From the IMG/VR virus record IMGVR_UViG_3300031952_000104, positions 1 to 28,948 of that record: DNA of 28,948 bases. One strand, written 5' to 3'. The position numbers were made by a program, and so were the translations under genes. How positions within the stretch are numbered: the first letter of the stretch is position 1; each line of letters opens with the position of its first letter. Below are positions 19,654 through 28,195 of this stretch, one piece after another. The notes below the pieces were generated by a model. The model saw only the letters and a program-made list of their open reading frames with translations, searched no databases and was not told where the DNA came from. The DNA is from a virus.

Positions 19654-22071
19654 TCAGGCTATTCTATAGGTGATAAAGGTATTGGTCGTTGTCTTGCGAG
19701 TGAGAAAACGACCGGAGGAAGCGGGCCCTGTTACCATGTTGCCGAATACGGTGTGATTGGTGTTCGCAACAACTGTGATATTAAAAGTAACGGATGCGCG
19801 GTTGATTACGCTCCATTCAAAGGATTGGCCGGTTTGCAGGTCTTGGAATGCTGCATCTAAGTTGGTGCCTGTTGGCAGGGTGTAGTTAATGCTTGCAGTG
19901 GGCGTACCAGAGCGGATGCCGTCGATGATAGAAGCGGCAGTAAGCGTAACCGCCGTGGCGCTGTCTGTGGCGACAGTGTTTTTAGTAGATGCGCCATTAG
20001 TGCGGATGTCACCTGCGAAGTAGCTAGGGGCGGTGCCAGCGGCGTAGAAGTTCCAATCGTTTGCGGAGGAAGCGAGGTTGCTGAAGAAGCCGTAGTTGTT
20101 TGTAGCTTGATCTAAGGAACTGAATGCCTGGAATCCATACTGGTCAGTGATTGTCGAGCCTGCACCTTTTGTTGCTCCTGAAGCTGCGTAGTGGGATAAA
20201 TCTGCGCAAGTAAAAGCTGCGGCTGCTGTGGTCAATAGCGTTCGATAACCGTATGCAGTGGCGGTTACGTCACTTTGGACAGTTGTGTTTGTGAAGTTGC
20301 CGTATGCAGTGGTTGCGCCTGTAATTAACCCTTGGTTATACAGAGTGACAACAATAGAGCCACTGCCCCCAATCGCGACATTCCCGTTGCTGCGGATTCG
20401 CATCCGCTCAGCGTTGTTAACCCTAAACAGCAAAGCGTCATCTGTATTGCTGTATATAATCCCTCCAACGTCGCCGTCTGCAGTGTCACCAAAGAAGAGG
20501 CTGCAATCTGACGCAGTGCCACCAGCCAGGGTGATCGCTGTGCCGCTGGTAGTTGTGCCGCCGCCTGCTGTAACGAGAACAGCCGTGTTTGCATCAGCGC
20601 CGGTTATGACTTGGTCAGTGCCAAGCCTTGCCACTTCTAGCCTGTGGGTGGGGAGATTAGTGCCTATGCCAAGGCCGGTGCTATTGAGACGCGCTTCTTC
20701 AGCGTTTGCAATGTTCCAGCGGTGAGCTGTGGCGCCGCTTGCATCAGTGTCTATTGTGTAATCCGTAGAAACAGAAACATCAGCATTGCTTCTAGTTCGT
20801 ATTGAAAATGCGTTGCTATCCCTAAGCAGTATAGTTCTGTTATGTGTGGCAGTGCCGTCAGATTCTTCTAGCTTGATAGTAGGACTAGTAGAATCCACCA
20901 GAATGTTGCTGGTGGTGGTAATACTTCCGCTTGTGACAATATTTCCGCTTGTAATTGCCGTGCCACTTACCTTGCCGGCAGTAGAGATGGTGTCGAGCTT
21001 GGTGTCAACAATTCCAGCACCGGCGTTTATATCAGCATTAAGAATTGTGCCGTCAAGAATCATCGTGCTCGTAACAGAGCCCGTGTCGCCTGTCGTGACC
21101 ACGGTGCCGGTCACATCCGGCAAAGTGATCGTCTTGTCTGACGACACCGAGGCCGGAGCCTGCACCGCAATGAAGTTGGTGCCGTTAGCAGTGGTTTCAC
21201 GGAAACGCACTTGCTGCTGGTTATCCATTACCAGCGCACCAGTAAAAACACCAGACACAAAGTTAGCTGTTACACCTGTAACAGTAACTCCCGTAAGACT
21301 TGTAAAGTTTCCGGTTACTGAGTTTACAGTGGTTCCATTTACAGTGGTTCCGGTAATTGTTGTACCAGTAAGACTTGTAAATGTTCCAGTGGTTGAACTG
21401 ATAGTTGTTCCACTAATAGTTGTTCCGGTAATTGTTGTACCAGTAAGGGAAACAAAAGTACCGCTAGTAAAACTTGCTTGGGTACCCGTTACTGTTAATC
21501 CAGATACTTGAGTTGTAAAAACACCAGACACAAAGTTAGCTGTTACACCTGTAACAGTAACTCCCGTAAGACTTGTAAAGTTTCCGGTTACTGAGTTTAC
21601 AGTGGTTCCATTTACAGTGGTTCCGGTAATTGTTGTACCAGTAAGACTTGTAAATGTTCCAGTGGTTGAACTGATAGTTGTTCCACTAATAGTTGTTCCG
21701 GTAATTGTTGTACCAGTAAGGGAAACAAAAGTACCGCTAGTGAATTGGGCCGTAGTGCCAGTGATGGTCGCGCCTGATACTTGAGTTGTAAAAACACCAG
21801 ACACAAAGTTAGCTGTTGTTCCTGTTGTAGTTGTTCCCGTAAGAGACGTAAATGTGCCGCTGACACCTTGAACTGTGGTTCCCTGAACGGTATTTCCCGT
21901 AACAGTAGCCCCAGAGACTGTAAAGTTTCCGATCAAAGTGGCTCCGGAGATTACACCACTTACCGCAACACCGCTAGTAATAGCTCTATAGATACCAGAT
22001 GCAGTTACATTCTGATCAGCGCCGCCGTTATCAAAAGTAATATTATCAACTTTTACGGTACCGTACGGCAT
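19654..22071 (-). CDS. tail fibre protein with TGT-type repeats
   Basis: An 805-residue protein. It starts MPYGTVKVDNITFDNGGADQ, a cyanophage virion-protein type N-terminus. Residues about 50-270 are degenerate repeats of 20-28 residues with TGTT, VSG and FTSLTG units, a likely beta-helix or beta-spiral shaft. The C-terminal half (about 270-805) has KTITLPDVTGTVVTTGD, SNGNVAIGGSG-like and GLGIGTNLPTHRLEV segments common in phage fibres. No S74 autocleavage chaperone was recognised. A 227-bp exact duplication lies inside the shaft. It would mediate attachment to the host surface. It is paralogous in shaft composition to the next fibre upstream. Confidence 0.82.
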   Translation of the reverse strand: MPYGTVKVDNITFDNGGADQNVTASGIYRAITSGVAVSGVISGATLIGNFTVSGATVTGNTVQGTTVQGVSGTFTSLTGTTTTGTTANFVSGVFTTQVSGATITGTTAQFTSGTFVSLTGTTITGTTISGTTISSTTGTFTSLTGTTITGTTVNGTTVNSVTGNFTSLTGVTVTGVTANFVSGVFTTQVSGLTVTGTQASFTSGTFVSLTGTTITGTTISGTTISSTTGTFTSLTGTTITGTTVNGTTVNSVTGNFTSLTGVTVTGVTANFVSGVFTGALVMDNQQQVRFRETTANGTNFIAVQAPASVSSDKTITLPDVTGTVVTTGDTGSVTSTMILDGTILNADINAGAGIVDTKLDTISTAGKVSGTAITSGNIVTSGSITTTSNILVDSTSPTIKLEESDGTATHNRTILLRDSNAFSIRTRSNADVSVSTDYTIDTDASGATAHRWNIANAEEARLNSTGLGIGTNLPTHRLEVARLGTDQVITGADANTAVLVTAGGGTTTSGTAITLAGGTASDCSLFFGDTADGDVGGIIYSNTDDALLFRVNNAERMRIRSNGNVAIGGSGSIVVTLYNQGLITGATTAYGNFTNTTVQSDVTATAYGYRTLLTTAAAAFTCADLSHYAASGATKGAGSTITDQYGFQAFSSLDQATNNYGFFSNLASSANDWNFYAAGTAPSYFAGDIRTNGASTKNTVATDSATAVTLTAASIIDGIRSGTPTASINYTLPTGTNLDAAFQDLQTGQSFEWSVINRASVTFNITVVANTNHTVFGNMVTGPASSGRFLTRKTTTNTFITYRIA
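21242..21741. repeat. exact 227-bp duplication within fibre gene
   Basis: Positions 21242-21468 and 21515-21741 are identical by eye over 227 bases, with a period of 273 bases (91 codons). A third partial copy of the left edge begins near 21786. The unit is in frame, so each copy lengthens the fibre shaft by about 91 residues. Confidence 0.88.
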
Positions 22072-22107
22072 GTCTTCACTGCTTTTTTCTTATTCTAACT
22101 TAACTAA

Positions 22108-24189
22108 TTAAGGAAGGATAATTAATGGTCCTTGGATTATAAAACCAGAAGTACCACCGGACACAACTCCTGAACATACTATAGCGGCAGTCGCACCAGA
22201 AGGAGTAGTAAGTGTGATTGTTGCACCTGTAATTGAAGTAAATAAACCACGGGTACCCGTTACGGTATCTCCACTTACACTTGTCGTAAAGGTACCAGAA
22301 ACACCAGTTACATTTGAAAAAGATCCCGTATTACCTGTTACTGTAGACCCACTAACTCTAGTCGTAAAGGTACCGGAGACTCCCGTTATATTTGAAAAGG
22401 AACCTGTGTCGCCAGTAATAGTTCCCCCGCTGACCCTAGTAGTAAAAGTACCTGATACACCAGTTAAGTTTGCAGCATTTACGGTATTACCTGTTAAAGC
22501 TGTCCCCGAAACTAATGTTGTAAATACGCCCGAAACAAAATTGGCAGTAGTACCAGTGGTGGTTGTGCCTGTAAGAGATGTAAAAGTACCTGTGACAAAA
22601 CTCGCGGTAACACCCGTGGTCGTCGTGCCTGTAAGGGAAATAAAAGTACCTGTTGTAAATTGAGCAGTCGTTCCAGTTACTGTGCTTCCACTTATTGTTC
22701 CTGTAACAGTTAAACCAGAAGAAATAATTGCGTTGCCTAGTGTTTCCGTATTTCCTGAGAAAGTTAAATTACCACCAAATGTTTGGTTTACGGCGAATAA
22801 ATTTTCAAAAACTCCGCTGAGGCCTTGTATTGTATTGCCTGTTATTGTGGCGCCGCTTAAGTTTTGAAATACACCTGACGTAAAACTAGCCGTAGTACCT
22901 GTTGTAGTTATTCCTGTTAAAGAAGTAAATACTCCAGTTATATATGTTGCAGTTATGCCTGTAGTTGTAGTTCCTGTTAATGAAGTAAAAGTACCTGTTG
23001 TGGCACTAACCGTAGTACCAGTAAATGTAGTTCCAGTTAAGGAGCTAAACGTTCCCGTTGTTCCTTGAACGGTTAATCCAGATACTGTTGTAGTTCCAAC
23101 TACTGTTGCACCAGTTACAGATTGAAAGTTACCGGTGGTTGCGTTAACAGTAGTGCCAGTTATTGTGGCACCAGATAGCGAAGTAGTGAAAGTACCAGTT
23201 ACACCGGTAATACTTTGAACGTTACCTGTTGTGAAGTTAGCGGTTGTACCCGTTACCGTAGTACCACTTAGATTTACAAACTGACCAGTAATGCCTGTTA
23301 CCGTTGTCCCGGTTAAAGACGTAAAGCTTCCTGTTGTTGACGTAACTGTTACTGCAGTAATTGTTGTGCCGGTAACGGTGGTTCCTGTGAAGGATGTAAA
23401 AACACCAGTAGCAAATCTGGCGGTTGTACCTGTTACCGTAGTGCCGCTTAGGGTTCCCGTTACATTAACACCAGCCGCAAAAATAGCTGCACCGCTTACT
23501 CCCAGTGTACCTGTAACTGTTAAGTTTCCGCTTATGTTTTGCGTTGTCGCATTAACAACTTGAAAAGTACCAGTGGTGAAGTTTGCGTTTGTTCCAGTGA
23601 TGGTTGCGCCTGAAACGCGGTCAGTAAAGGTGCCGCTTACACCAGTAATATTGGAACCCTGGATGGTATCTCCAGTTACTGTTGTACCACTTACCTTGAC
23701 AAAATTACCGGAGGTACCATTTATGATGTTTCCTGTTACCGTTGCACCAGACACAACCGTCGTGAAAATACCACTAGCGTAAGTAGCTGTTGTACCGGTT
23801 AACTGTGTTACTCTTCCTGAGATTGCATCGATTGTTGTTGCTGCAACCAGTGTGCCAGTTAACGTGACACCACTCAGTGTCCCATTGAGCCTTAAATCAT
23901 TCTGAACAAAAACGCCACTAAAAGTAGCAAGATCAGAACCTGTAATACTTGTGAAGTTACTGGCACCTGAAACCGTCAGGCTTCCGTTGATTACTATGTT
24001 TCCACTAAAAGTATCACCGGAAATACTGGGATAATATATGTCTAAATAATTTCTAAACTCTGTAAACGTAATTTTTTTATTACGTAAAACAGGGTCAACT
24101 TCAAATACGTGAACAAGTGTCAATAGATCCTGGTCAACGATATCCGCTGCAGGAATACTAGGAAATTCAGAAATCCTTCTATTAGCCAC
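22108..24189 (-). CDS. second tail fibre protein with TGT-type repeats
   Basis: A 693-residue protein from a GTG start. The N-terminus (MANRRISEFPSIPAADIVDQ, then DPVLRNKKITFTEFRNYLDI) is the attachment-type domain of many cyanophage virion proteins. From about residue 70 to the end it is a long run of Thr/Gly/Ser repeats (FTSLTGTTTTGTTANF and variants), with occasional breaks such as NLFAVNQTFGGNLTF. The C-terminus ends in a hydrophobic GFIIQGPLIILP. Like the next gene it is expected to form a trimeric beta shaft. It may be the shaft joining a distal fibre, or an independent fibre. Confidence 0.8.
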   Translation of the reverse strand: MANRRISEFPSIPAADIVDQDLLTLVHVFEVDPVLRNKKITFTEFRNYLDIYYPSISGDTFSGNIVINGSLTVSGASNFTSITGSDLATFSGVFVQNDLRLNGTLSGVTLTGTLVAATTIDAISGRVTQLTGTTATYASGIFTTVVSGATVTGNIINGTSGNFVKVSGTTVTGDTIQGSNITGVSGTFTDRVSGATITGTNANFTTGTFQVVNATTQNISGNLTVTGTLGVSGAAIFAAGVNVTGTLSGTTVTGTTARFATGVFTSFTGTTVTGTTITAVTVTSTTGSFTSLTGTTVTGITGQFVNLSGTTVTGTTANFTTGNVQSITGVTGTFTTSLSGATITGTTVNATTGNFQSVTGATVVGTTTVSGLTVQGTTGTFSSLTGTTFTGTTVSATTGTFTSLTGTTTTGITATYITGVFTSLTGITTTGTTASFTSGVFQNLSGATITGNTIQGLSGVFENLFAVNQTFGGNLTFSGNTETLGNAIISSGLTVTGTISGSTVTGTTAQFTTGTFISLTGTTTTGVTASFVTGTFTSLTGTTTTGTTANFVSGVFTTLVSGTALTGNTVNAANLTGVSGTFTTRVSGGTITGDTGSFSNITGVSGTFTTRVSGSTVTGNTGSFSNVTGVSGTFTTSVSGDTVTGTRGLFTSITGATITLTTPSGATAAIVCSGVVSGGTSGFIIQGPLIILP

Positions 24190-24240
24190 TTAACTCGTAC
24201 AAATACCCTTAAAAGAATTATAGGCGTCCCTTACTCAGTC

Positions 24241-24555
24241 TTATTTCATCTTAATCTCAATGCGTGGCAAGGTATTGGTAATAAAATTAACAGCAAACTG
24301 AGTTCCAAATACAATGCCACAAGACAAGGCAAGAATAAGAATTATTTCAGCAACAGTCAGAGGACGCTTGACGTATACAACTTGTTCTAGCGGCCTTCCA
24401 GGGGGGATAGGTTGTGCTTGCTGTTGTTGATATACCTGCATCATTGCGGCCTCCCTTGCACGAGCTTTCATTTGCTCTAGTTGTTCAGGCGTGATCTGCC
24501 CAACCAAACCCTGTGAAGCTGGAGGAAAATTACTAGCGGGAATTTGTTCTTCCAT
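24241..24555 (-). CDS. single-pass membrane protein
   Basis: A 104-residue protein with a Gln/Pro-rich soluble N-terminal half (EQLEQMKARAREAAMMQVYQ is helical) and one clear membrane helix near the C-terminus (about 69-91, VAEIILILALSCGIVFGTQF), followed by a short basic end. Size and position ahead of the fibre genes would fit a late membrane protein; a holin or spanin-like role cannot be supported from one helix alone. I recall similar proteins in cyanophages listed as virion-associated. Confidence 0.6.
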   Translation of the reverse strand: MEEQIPASNFPPASQGLVGQITPEQLEQMKARAREAAMMQVYQQQQAQPIPPGRPLEQVVYVKRPLTVAEIILILALSCGIVFGTQFAVNFITNTLPRIEIKMK

Positions 24556-24609
24556 GGATCATGCAAAACGCTTAATAAAACTGTAGCATTTAATTAAACG
24601 GATTGGATT
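24556..24609. promoter_or_regulatory. divergent intergenic promoter region
   Basis: 54 AT-rich bases separate the minus-strand membrane protein and the + strand HTH operon; both promoters are expected here. No box strong enough to name was seen. Confidence 0.3.
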
Positions 24610-25086
24610 ATGACCACACCTTTTAAAAAAAACCTAGAAGACATTGCTTTTGAATTGCGTGGCATCAAGCATGTTTTATCAAGTATGTGGCACTCGCGTT
24701 ATAAAAACGAAGATACCGACCAAGTAAGTCCTGAGTTTTTTGCTGATGAATATGTATCCACTGAAGAATGTGCCCGCCGCCTGGGCGTAACAGACCAAAC
24801 GATTCGCAACTGGATTCTTGTAGGTCGAAAGGAACCGGATAAAGGGTGGATCCAGGGTGTGCACTATATTATGATCAATCCTTTGAGCAAAAAACAAATC
24901 ATCCGAATCCCTTGGAATCGTTTGATTCTTTCTTATTCAAAAGGAGAAGAGCCGACACTGAGGTCTTTTGATAAAGGGCATGCTTTGTACCAAGATCACC
25001 GTGGCAAAAAAGCTGATCACATTCCAGATCCAACAAAGCCACGCATTGATATGGAAGATGATGAGGACGAGGCAACTGCGCAATGA
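24610..25086 (+). CDS. helix-turn-helix (MerR/excisionase-like) protein
   Basis: A 158-residue protein. Residues about 49-70 (VSTEECARRLGVTDQTIRNW) are a winged-helix excisionase/MerR type helix-turn-helix, followed by a wing-like strand region (GWIQGVHYIMINPLSKKQII, then RIPWNRLI). The N-terminal helix and acidic C-terminal tail (DMEDDEDEATAQ) are extra. It probably binds DNA as a regulator of its operon or of late genes. Its stop overlaps the next ATG (ATGA). No integrase is visible in the window, so an excisionase function is less likely. Confidence 0.75.
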   Translation: MTTPFKKNLEDIAFELRGIKHVLSSMWHSRYKNEDTDQVSPEFFADEYVSTEECARRLGVTDQTIRNWILVGRKEPDKGWIQGVHYIMINPLSKKQIIRIPWNRLILSYSKGEEPTLRSFDKGHALYQDHRGKKADHIPDPTKPRIDMEDDEDEATAQ

Positions 25087-25577
25087 TAGTAACTAGATTT
25101 TCTACGTTTTCAATTGAAGACATAACTATTGAAAACATTTCTAGTATCTTGCCTGAATCGCTTTACTTACAAGTCGAAATGTTCCTGCCTCCCAGTGGTT
25201 CATTTGACGACGAGTGCTTGCAACGATACTTAAAAAATCTAAAGGATTACGAAGAGGAAGACCCACACTCTTCTATGACTTTGGCGAATCGATTGCGATT
25301 GGCTTTTGTGGATATGGACCCCGATACGATATGTGGTAAATTTCCCACAGCAGACTTACCTTTAAAAAGGAGGCTTCGTTGTGTTGCCGAGTATCTAATT
25401 CGGGCCGGGGAATTTGATAAGCTAAGGGATGAAAACGGAAAGCTTGTCAAGAAAAGAGGTGTACTAGGCAAGTTAGTTGTTTTGTACCAGCCACTTCCAA
25501 GACTCCAAGAAAACTTACAACGGCAGGGATTGTTACCTCATGAATCGAAGAGAGCAGTTAATCAGCAAAACCCTTAG
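25083..25577 (+). CDS. hypothetical protein
   Basis: A 164-residue protein, overlapping the HTH gene by 4 bases and the following gene by 38. It has an acidic N-terminal half (FSIEDITIENISSILPESLY, and SFDDECLQRYLKNLKDYEEE) and a basic C-terminal half (LKRRLRCVAEYLIR, KLVKKRGVLGKLVVLYQPLP). The shape suggests a helical DNA- or protein-binding factor, but no family was recognised. Confidence 0.65.
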   Translation: MIVTRFSTFSIEDITIENISSILPESLYLQVEMFLPPSGSFDDECLQRYLKNLKDYEEEDPHSSMTLANRLRLAFVDMDPDTICGKFPTADLPLKRRLRCVAEYLIRAGEFDKLRDENGKLVKKRGVLGKLVVLYQPLPRLQENLQRQGLLPHESKRAVNQQNP

Positions 25578-25923
25578 CCCTTCACTAGACGAGAAGGAGG
25601 CCAAGATGCTGGACACTACCATGCGCCTGATTTTGGGCGACATGGGAGAAATGTACATGAAATTCTGGGAGACGGAAGGCCCAGGAGTTATGTGCTTTCA
25701 GCCAGACTCTGATCGCTCTATGTTCTTTTTGACACTAGAAGAATTACACTCCGCAAAAGAAAAGGAAGAACGTGATAACAATGGAGACCTTGCAGAAAGT
25801 TTCCGCCGCATCTTGGAAGCCGCACAAAAAATCAATCCAGCAGAAAAAGCTGGCTACATAATCAATGATTCAGATGGCATTCGCTATTTGGAAATAGACT
25901 ATAACCAAGGGATTAAGAAGTAA
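25540..25923 (+). CDS. hypothetical protein
   Basis: The ATG at 25540 gives 127 residues beginning MNRREQLISKTLSPSLDEKE. An upstream in-frame ATG at 25477 adds 21 residues that lie inside the previous gene and look like its shadow. The protein is helical and acidic with several Met (MLDTTMRLILGDMGEMYMKF). The stop overlaps the next ATG by one base (TAATG). No family was recognised. Confidence 0.62.
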   Translation: MNRREQLISKTLSPSLDEKEAKMLDTTMRLILGDMGEMYMKFWETEGPGVMCFQPDSDRSMFFLTLEELHSAKEKEERDNNGDLAESFRRILEAAQKINPAEKAGYIINDSDGIRYLEIDYNQGIKK

Positions 25924-26516
25924 TGCCTGCTTTTGTTGGTAACAAACAAGTCGAAGCTTACGAGTGGATTACCAATCGTGACTTAGTTGATTCCGCCCAT
26001 CTTCTGATGGGTGGCATTGATCTTGACCCAGCCAGTTCCCAGATGGCTAACACGTATGTAAATGCAAAAAACTTTTACACAGTAATGGATGATGGCTTGA
26101 ATGACCAAGATTGGCACGGAAGTGTTTACTTGTTTCCTCCGAATAAAACATATTTTTGGAATGCAAAATCTTATAGGTGGAAAGCAACTAGAGGTCTGTC
26201 GCCTACGTTGATATCAGGTCACGCCCTCTGGTGGCAGACACTGAAAAGGAAATGGTTGAGTGGCGAAATTGACCAAGGACTTTATTTTTCTAATTGTCCT
26301 GATATGTTTCAATATTGTCAAGATATTTTTGACCATCCGGTATGCATCTTGCGTACACGCCCCGTACTCCTTCAACATTTCTTAGCAAGTGACGAAATCA
26401 AATCTCGAAACACTTGCATCTCTTTTGTGGTATACCTCCAGCCTAAGGAATATACCTCTGATGCTACTCAAAATTTTATTGATATTTACGGTGATAAGGG
26501 CAAGCTCCTTTGCTGA
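25923..26516 (+). CDS. phage Dam-like DNA adenine methyltransferase, altered active site
   Basis: A 197-residue protein with the phage N6-adenine methyltransferase (Dam, DNA_N_6 type) pattern: GGIDLDPASSQMAN, AKNFYTVMDDGLNDQDWHG, and then VYLFPPNKTYFW where active members have a NPPY/DPPY-type motif (usually LNPPYG). The SAM-binding LDPAS part and the WHG part are conserved, but the catalytic N/D-PPY is changed to FPPN. The C-terminal domain (ILRTRPVLLQHFL) fits the family. Either the catalysis uses different residues or the protein is inactive and kept for DNA binding. It is translationally coupled to the gene before it. Confidence 0.65.
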   Translation: MPAFVGNKQVEAYEWITNRDLVDSAHLLMGGIDLDPASSQMANTYVNAKNFYTVMDDGLNDQDWHGSVYLFPPNKTYFWNAKSYRWKATRGLSPTLISGHALWWQTLKRKWLSGEIDQGLYFSNCPDMFQYCQDIFDHPVCILRTRPVLLQHFLASDEIKSRNTCISFVVYLQPKEYTSDATQNFIDIYGDKGKLLC

Positions 26517-26548
26517 GTAGGTTAAACTGATCAAGCTTGACTGACGTT

Positions 26549-27136
26549 ATGAGCATTCTTTCCGACCGCGAAATCAAACACCTGGCACTTGAGCAGGGAA
26601 TGATTCAACCCTTTCAGGACCGTCTCATTAGTGAGGAAGGTGGGAGGCGCCTTCTCAGCTATGGGCTTAGCTCCTATGGATACGATATCCGACTTTCGCC
26701 TAAGCAGTGTTTAATTTTTGGTGGTGTCCAGAGGGGGGATTGCGATCCTAAAGCTTTTGATCCGGAGATTTTAAAGCCTGCCGACTTACTAGAAGATGAG
26801 AAGGGCCAGTATTTTTTGATTCCACCCTATGGCTACTGCTTGGGCGTAGCCGAGGAGTATTTGGAACTACCTGCTGATGTAACCGTTGTCGCTGTAGGCA
26901 AGAGCACTTATGCACGTTCCGGTATTCTTGCTAATATCACACCGGCCGAATCCACTTGGAGCGGCCACTTGACACTTGAAATTAGTAATTGCACTGCCTT
27001 GTTTAATCGTATTTACGCCAACGAAGGGATCTGTCAACTCCTTTTCTTTCGCGGCAATCCTTGCGATGTAACTTACAGTGATCGTAAGGGTAAGTACAAT
27101 GATCAGCCAAAGGAAGTGGTCTTCAGTCAGGTTTAA
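26549..27136 (+). CDS. dcd: dCTP deaminase
   Basis: The ATG at 26549 gives 195 residues beginning MSILSDREIKHLALEQGMIQ, the standard start of the family; a TTG at 26537 is unlikely. YGLSSYGYDIRLSP, VVAVGKSTYARSGILANITP (substrate-binding Ser/Arg) and AESTWSGHLTLEISN (catalytic Glu in PAE) are conserved, followed by EGICQLLFF and KYNDQ. The enzyme converts dCTP to dUTP, feeding dTMP synthesis. A bifunctional dCTP deaminase-dUTPase cannot be excluded. It converges on the next gene with a shared stop region. Confidence 0.9.
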   Translation: MSILSDREIKHLALEQGMIQPFQDRLISEEGGRRLLSYGLSSYGYDIRLSPKQCLIFGGVQRGDCDPKAFDPEILKPADLLEDEKGQYFLIPPYGYCLGVAEEYLELPADVTVVAVGKSTYARSGILANITPAESTWSGHLTLEISNCTALFNRIYANEGICQLLFFRGNPCDVTYSDRKGKYNDQPKEVVFSQV

Positions 27137-27522
27137 AAACCTCTGAAGGTACCAGAGAAAGCACCAGGCTTTCGTGCATAGTTGGTACTTCCTACTGTAC
27201 CAATAGCATCTCCCATGCTCGGAAGCTGTGTCCCATCAATCACAGCTTCTGTTCTTGGGGTTTTACCACGAATAGTAGGCTCAGCAATTTGAGTTCTCTG
27301 TCGGTATTCTCCTGCTGTCCTGGCAGCGGCCATAAATTTCTTTACACGGTTCTGTTGAACCTCGTTGCCGGTATCTGCGCGATCTGCAAAACCTCTTTCA
27401 GTTTCATCCAGGTGCCGTGTATCAGTTGCGTAAGCACGTTCCGGATGTAAATCTGAATTATCCCCGCCAGAACTACCTGCGTCCTGACGGGGATCGTAAG
27501 TGGGCTCAAAGAATCTTGCCAT
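27133..27522 (-). CDS. hypothetical protein
   Basis: A 129-residue hydrophilic protein rich in Asp, Arg, Gly and Thr, beginning MARFFEPTYDPRQDAGSSGG and ending YARKPGAFSGTFRGF. The middle has a short helical stretch (RVKKFMAAARTAGEYRQRT). Most of it appears unstructured, as in small virion or scaffold-type proteins. Its stop overlaps that of dcd on the other strand. It shares a short divergent AT-rich gap (27523-27563) with the gene at 27564. Confidence 0.55.
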   Translation of the reverse strand: MARFFEPTYDPRQDAGSSGGDNSDLHPERAYATDTRHLDETERGFADRADTGNEVQQNRVKKFMAAARTAGEYRQRTQIAEPTIRGKTPRTEAVIDGTQLPSMGDAIGTVGSTNYARKPGAFSGTFRGF

Positions 27523-27563
27523 GATAATATTGTAATTGAAAGAATTTAAACCCAGATATCTTC

Positions 27564-27926
27564 ATGATGCATTCCGCCCCATCTCCGGATGCGTTTTTAG
27601 ATCATTTTATTGTTAGCGACAGCGAAGTCAAGAATCGTTGCTTAAGCCCACTTGATTTTGGTGGTGAGCTAGATAATGAAAACAATGACGTCCCACTAAA
27701 TGACATGTATAATCGAGGTTTGGCACTGACCCAACAAGGTCGCGAGCGCCAGAATCTCCAAATTGAAGGTGGACCACGATGCGGACTAACGGGTTTAATT
27801 CCGAGTGCGGAGGAAGGAATGATGATGGGTGCTCAACCACAACCCCGCAGCTTGATCTTGGAGTTGGATGGACCGGACTCGAATCAGATCGAAATGTCGA
27901 AAAAACGCCGTGGTTTAACCCGGTAG
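27564..27926 (+). CDS. hypothetical protein overlapping DUF3310 gene
   Basis: A 120-residue frame beginning MMHSAPSPDAFLDHFIVSDS, acidic in its first half (FGGELDNENNDVPLND) and ending in a basic KKRRGLTR. The first 70 residues read like a real protein. The last 50 overlap the DUF3310 frame for 148 bases, an overlap far longer than elsewhere in the window, and one of the two frames may be non-coding there. No family was recognised. Confidence 0.45.
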   Translation: MMHSAPSPDAFLDHFIVSDSEVKNRCLSPLDFGGELDNENNDVPLNDMYNRGLALTQQGRERQNLQIEGGPRCGLTGLIPSAEEGMMMGAQPQPRSLILELDGPDSNQIEMSKKRRGLTR

Positions 27927-28195
27927 AGGGAGAGTGTAAAGATGGGTTTTGTCCCATGCCACAACGTAAAGTTGACATGGTAAATCACCCACCACACTAT
28001 TCCAATCCAAATAAAAAACTTGAAACTATCGATAAGATAGAGGATGCGGTTCAGTTTGCACCTAATCCTGTTCTTGGTGGTCTCCAGTGGCAAGTGCTGA
28101 AATATATGGACAGACTCTGGGATAAAGAAAACCCTAAGCAGGATGCTCAAAAAGCTCTCTGGTATCTTGAAAGACTAATCGCCAAGCTTGACTAG
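27779..28195 (+). CDS. DUF3310 (SaV-like) protein
   Basis: A 138-residue protein. Its second half contains VNHPPHYSN, then KIEDAVQFAPN, VLGGLQWQVLKYMDRLWDK, and DAQKALWYLERL, the hallmark of DUF3310, a small phage family sometimes listed as nucleotide kinase-like without proof. GAAGGTGG 8-10 bases before the ATG at 27779 supports this start, which adds a Thr/Gly-rich region of about 59 residues; a shorter protein could start at 27956 (MPQRKVDM). It converges on the NblA-like gene with 4 shared bases. Confidence 0.78.
   Translation: MRTNGFNSECGGRNDDGCSTTTPQLDLGVGWTGLESDRNVEKTPWFNPVEGECKDGFCPMPQRKVDMVNHPPHYSNPNKKLETIDKIEDAVQFAPNPVLGGLQWQVLKYMDRLWDKENPKQDAQKALWYLERLIAKLD

Noticed and set aside
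20786-21511. Long + strand frame (241 residues) opposite the fibre gene, and similar frames at 20258, 22214 and 23291
   Set aside because: They are antisense to the Thr/Gly repeat genes. The repeat codons (ACA, GGT and so on) avoid stops when read backwards and give Val/Pro runs with no recognisable domain.
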